A stretch of 64,000 nt of DNA from Acetobacteraceae bacterium (GTDB lineage Bacteria; Pseudomonadota; Alphaproteobacteria; Acetobacterales; Acetobacteraceae), in assembly GCA_021732665.1 (NCBI GenBank), contig JAKFUL010000011.1:1-64000 (forward strand), given 5' to 3'. The position numbers were made by a program, and so were the translations under genes. Below the pieces are notes generated by a model. It had not been told where the DNA came from. It saw nothing but the letters and a program-made list of their open reading frames with translations, and did not search any database. Below are positions 63,167 through 64,000 of the stretch, piece by piece; the stretch's first letter is position 1; every line of letters starts with the position of its first letter.

Positions 63167-63547
63167 TCAGACCTTCTCGACCGTCCCCCCGGCTTCGATC
63201 CAGTCCTGCAGGCGCCCCAGGTTGCGCACGTCGCTGTAGCCCATGTCCTGCAGGGTTTTGCTGGCCAGTGCGGCACGGCCACCGGAAGCACAGTGCACGA
63301 TCACGGTCTTGGCTTGCGCGAAGGCCGGGTTGTGCATGGGGTGTGCGGGGTCGGCGCGGAATTCGATCAGGCCGCGGGAGACGTTGAGCGCGCCCGGGAT
63401 TTTACCGCTGGCGGCCAGTTCGGCGCTGTCGCGCAGGTCGATCACCAGCGTGCCGGGTTGGCCGGCCAGGGTGATGGCGTCGGCGCCGGTGATCTTGGGC
63501 ACGGTCGCGTGGGCGGCGTCCAGCATGTCCTTGACGGTGACGGGCAT
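63167..63547 (-). CDS. rhodanese-like domain protein
   Basis: A 126-residue single rhodanese domain: LVIDLRDSAELAASGKIPGALNVSRG and the active-site loop VIVHCASGGRAALASKTL with catalytic Cys86, ending in GYSDVRNLGRLQDWIEAGG. The six-residue loop CASGGR fits a sulfurtransferase acting on a thiosulfate-like donor. It follows the aminotransferase gene on the same strand with a 23-base gap, which suggests an operon. Confidence 0.93.
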   Translation of the reverse strand: MPVTVKDMLDAAHATVPKITGADAITLAGQPGTLVIDLRDSAELAASGKIPGALNVSRGLIEFRADPAHPMHNPAFAQAKTVIVHCASGGRAALASKTLQDMGYSDVRNLGRLQDWIEAGGTVEKV

Positions 63548-63570
63548 GGTGTTTCCTTTTGTTGTGGTGT

Positions 63571-64000
63571 TCAGCGTGGCAGGCTGGCCAGGGCGGCCTC
63601 GAAGGCGTCCAGGGTCTTGGCCACGTCCTCGGCCGTGTGGGCCGTGGACATGTAGTATTTGCTGTCGCCCTTGAGGATGCCGGCCGAGCGCAGGTGGCGG
63701 TTGATATGGGCTTGCGTGGCTATGTCAGCGCGCTGCATGTCGCGGTAGTTGGCGATCTCGCCCGCGGCATAGACCACGTCGAAGAGCACGGGTTCGCCCA
63801 CCACCTGCGCGGGGATTCCCGCGGCCTGGATGCGGGCGGTGAGGCCCTCCATCAGGGTCCGGCCCAGGGCGAAAACGCGCTCGTAGGCGCCGGGCTCGCG
63901 CAGCACGTCCAGCGTGACCAGGCCGGCGGCCGCGGCAATGGGGTTGCCCGAGAGAGTCCCGACCTGCATCAGGAACCTGTCCTCACCCACCTTGGCGCGG
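63571..64000 (-). CDS. class III aminotransferase, glutamate-1-semialdehyde aminomutase-like (5' partial)
   Basis: The C-terminal 142 residues of a PLP-dependent class III aminotransferase; the gene continues beyond the window edge. The segment RFLMQVGTLSGNPIAAAAGLVTLDVL is the conserved cofactor-phosphate region of the subunit interface, and the end KYYMSTAHTAEDVAKTLDAFEAAL is that of glutamate-1-semialdehyde 2,1-aminomutase relatives. The PLP-binding Lys lies outside. Whether it is HemL or a catabolic paralogue cannot be told from this part. Confidence 0.85.
   Translation of the reverse strand, partial: RAKVGEDRFLMQVGTLSGNPIAAAAGLVTLDVLREPGAYERVFALGRTLMEGLTARIQAAGIPAQVVGEPVLFDVVYAAGEIANYRDMQRADIATQAHINRHLRSAGILKGDSKYYMSTAHTAEDVAKTLDAFEAALASLPR

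Overview
The window is a gene-dense, GC-rich stretch of bacterial chromosome with very short intergenic gaps and many ATGA, GTGA or TGATG start/stop overlaps. The rplM-rpsI-argC order, a DUF2889 protein, a PduO-type cobalamin adenosyltransferase and above all eight separate TctC/Bug periplasmic binding proteins point to an alphaproteobacterium, most likely of the Rhodospirillales/Acetobacteraceae (Roseomonas-like). That placement is inference from gene content, not from a marker phylogeny. I see no rRNA, tRNA, CRISPR array, transposase or phage gene.

Layout. 1-3.7 kb: tail of a TonB-type protein, cobalamin adenosyltransferase, then an overlapping queuosine operon queA-tgt-queF facing two tiny overlapping genes. 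4-11.3 kb: two near-duplicate TctC proteins with an intradiol ring-cleavage dioxygenase, a third TctC, an acyl-CoA ligase and an orphan oligopeptide-type binding protein. 11.3-18.4 kb: an SDR lacking its catalytic Ser/Tyr, DUF2889, then a TRAP transporter operon (dctP-dctQ-dctM) overlapping an epimerase and another TctC, and a GT2-like protein. 18.4-24.8 kb: a DUF4212 + sodium:solute symporter pair, three small membrane proteins, and an MHS-type MFS transporter behind an AT-rich leader. 24.8-32 kb: NIPSNAP, HpcH/HpaI aldolase, TctC, an arginine-deiminase-fold hydrolase, two paralogous lipoproteins, gamma-carbonic anhydrase, argC, rpsI, rplM. 32-42 kb: TctC-VOC, an IlvD/EDD dehydratase with an NAD(P)-binding protein, M20 amidohydrolase, a split chromate transporter, flavin reductase, a large alpha/beta hydrolase and another TctC. 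42-48 kb: MarR regulator divergent from a molybdopterin oxidoreductase, isochorismatase-fold hydrolase plus FAD monooxygenase, and TctC. 48-51.8 kb: an Xre/RES toxin-antitoxin pair with a visible promoter/operator, then a nitrilase-fold amidohydrolase, NAD kinase and MFS gene. 51.8-63 kb: a Dpp/Opp-type ABC operon on the minus strand ending in a C39-like peptidase and a mini-lipoprotein, with three further paralogous binding proteins in tandem on the plus strand. 63-64 kb: rhodanese and the C-terminus of a class III aminotransferase.

The dominant theme is uptake and breakdown of organic acids, aromatics and peptides: binding proteins outnumber membrane permeases, suggesting that many receptors share a few transporters or act in sensing. 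The most interesting points are the four-receptor Dpp cluster, the degenerate SDR, the RES toxin next to NAD kinase with its promoter/operator, an uncharacterised tandem lipoprotein family, and a dispersed palindromic repeat found as identical 26-bp copies 24 kb apart.
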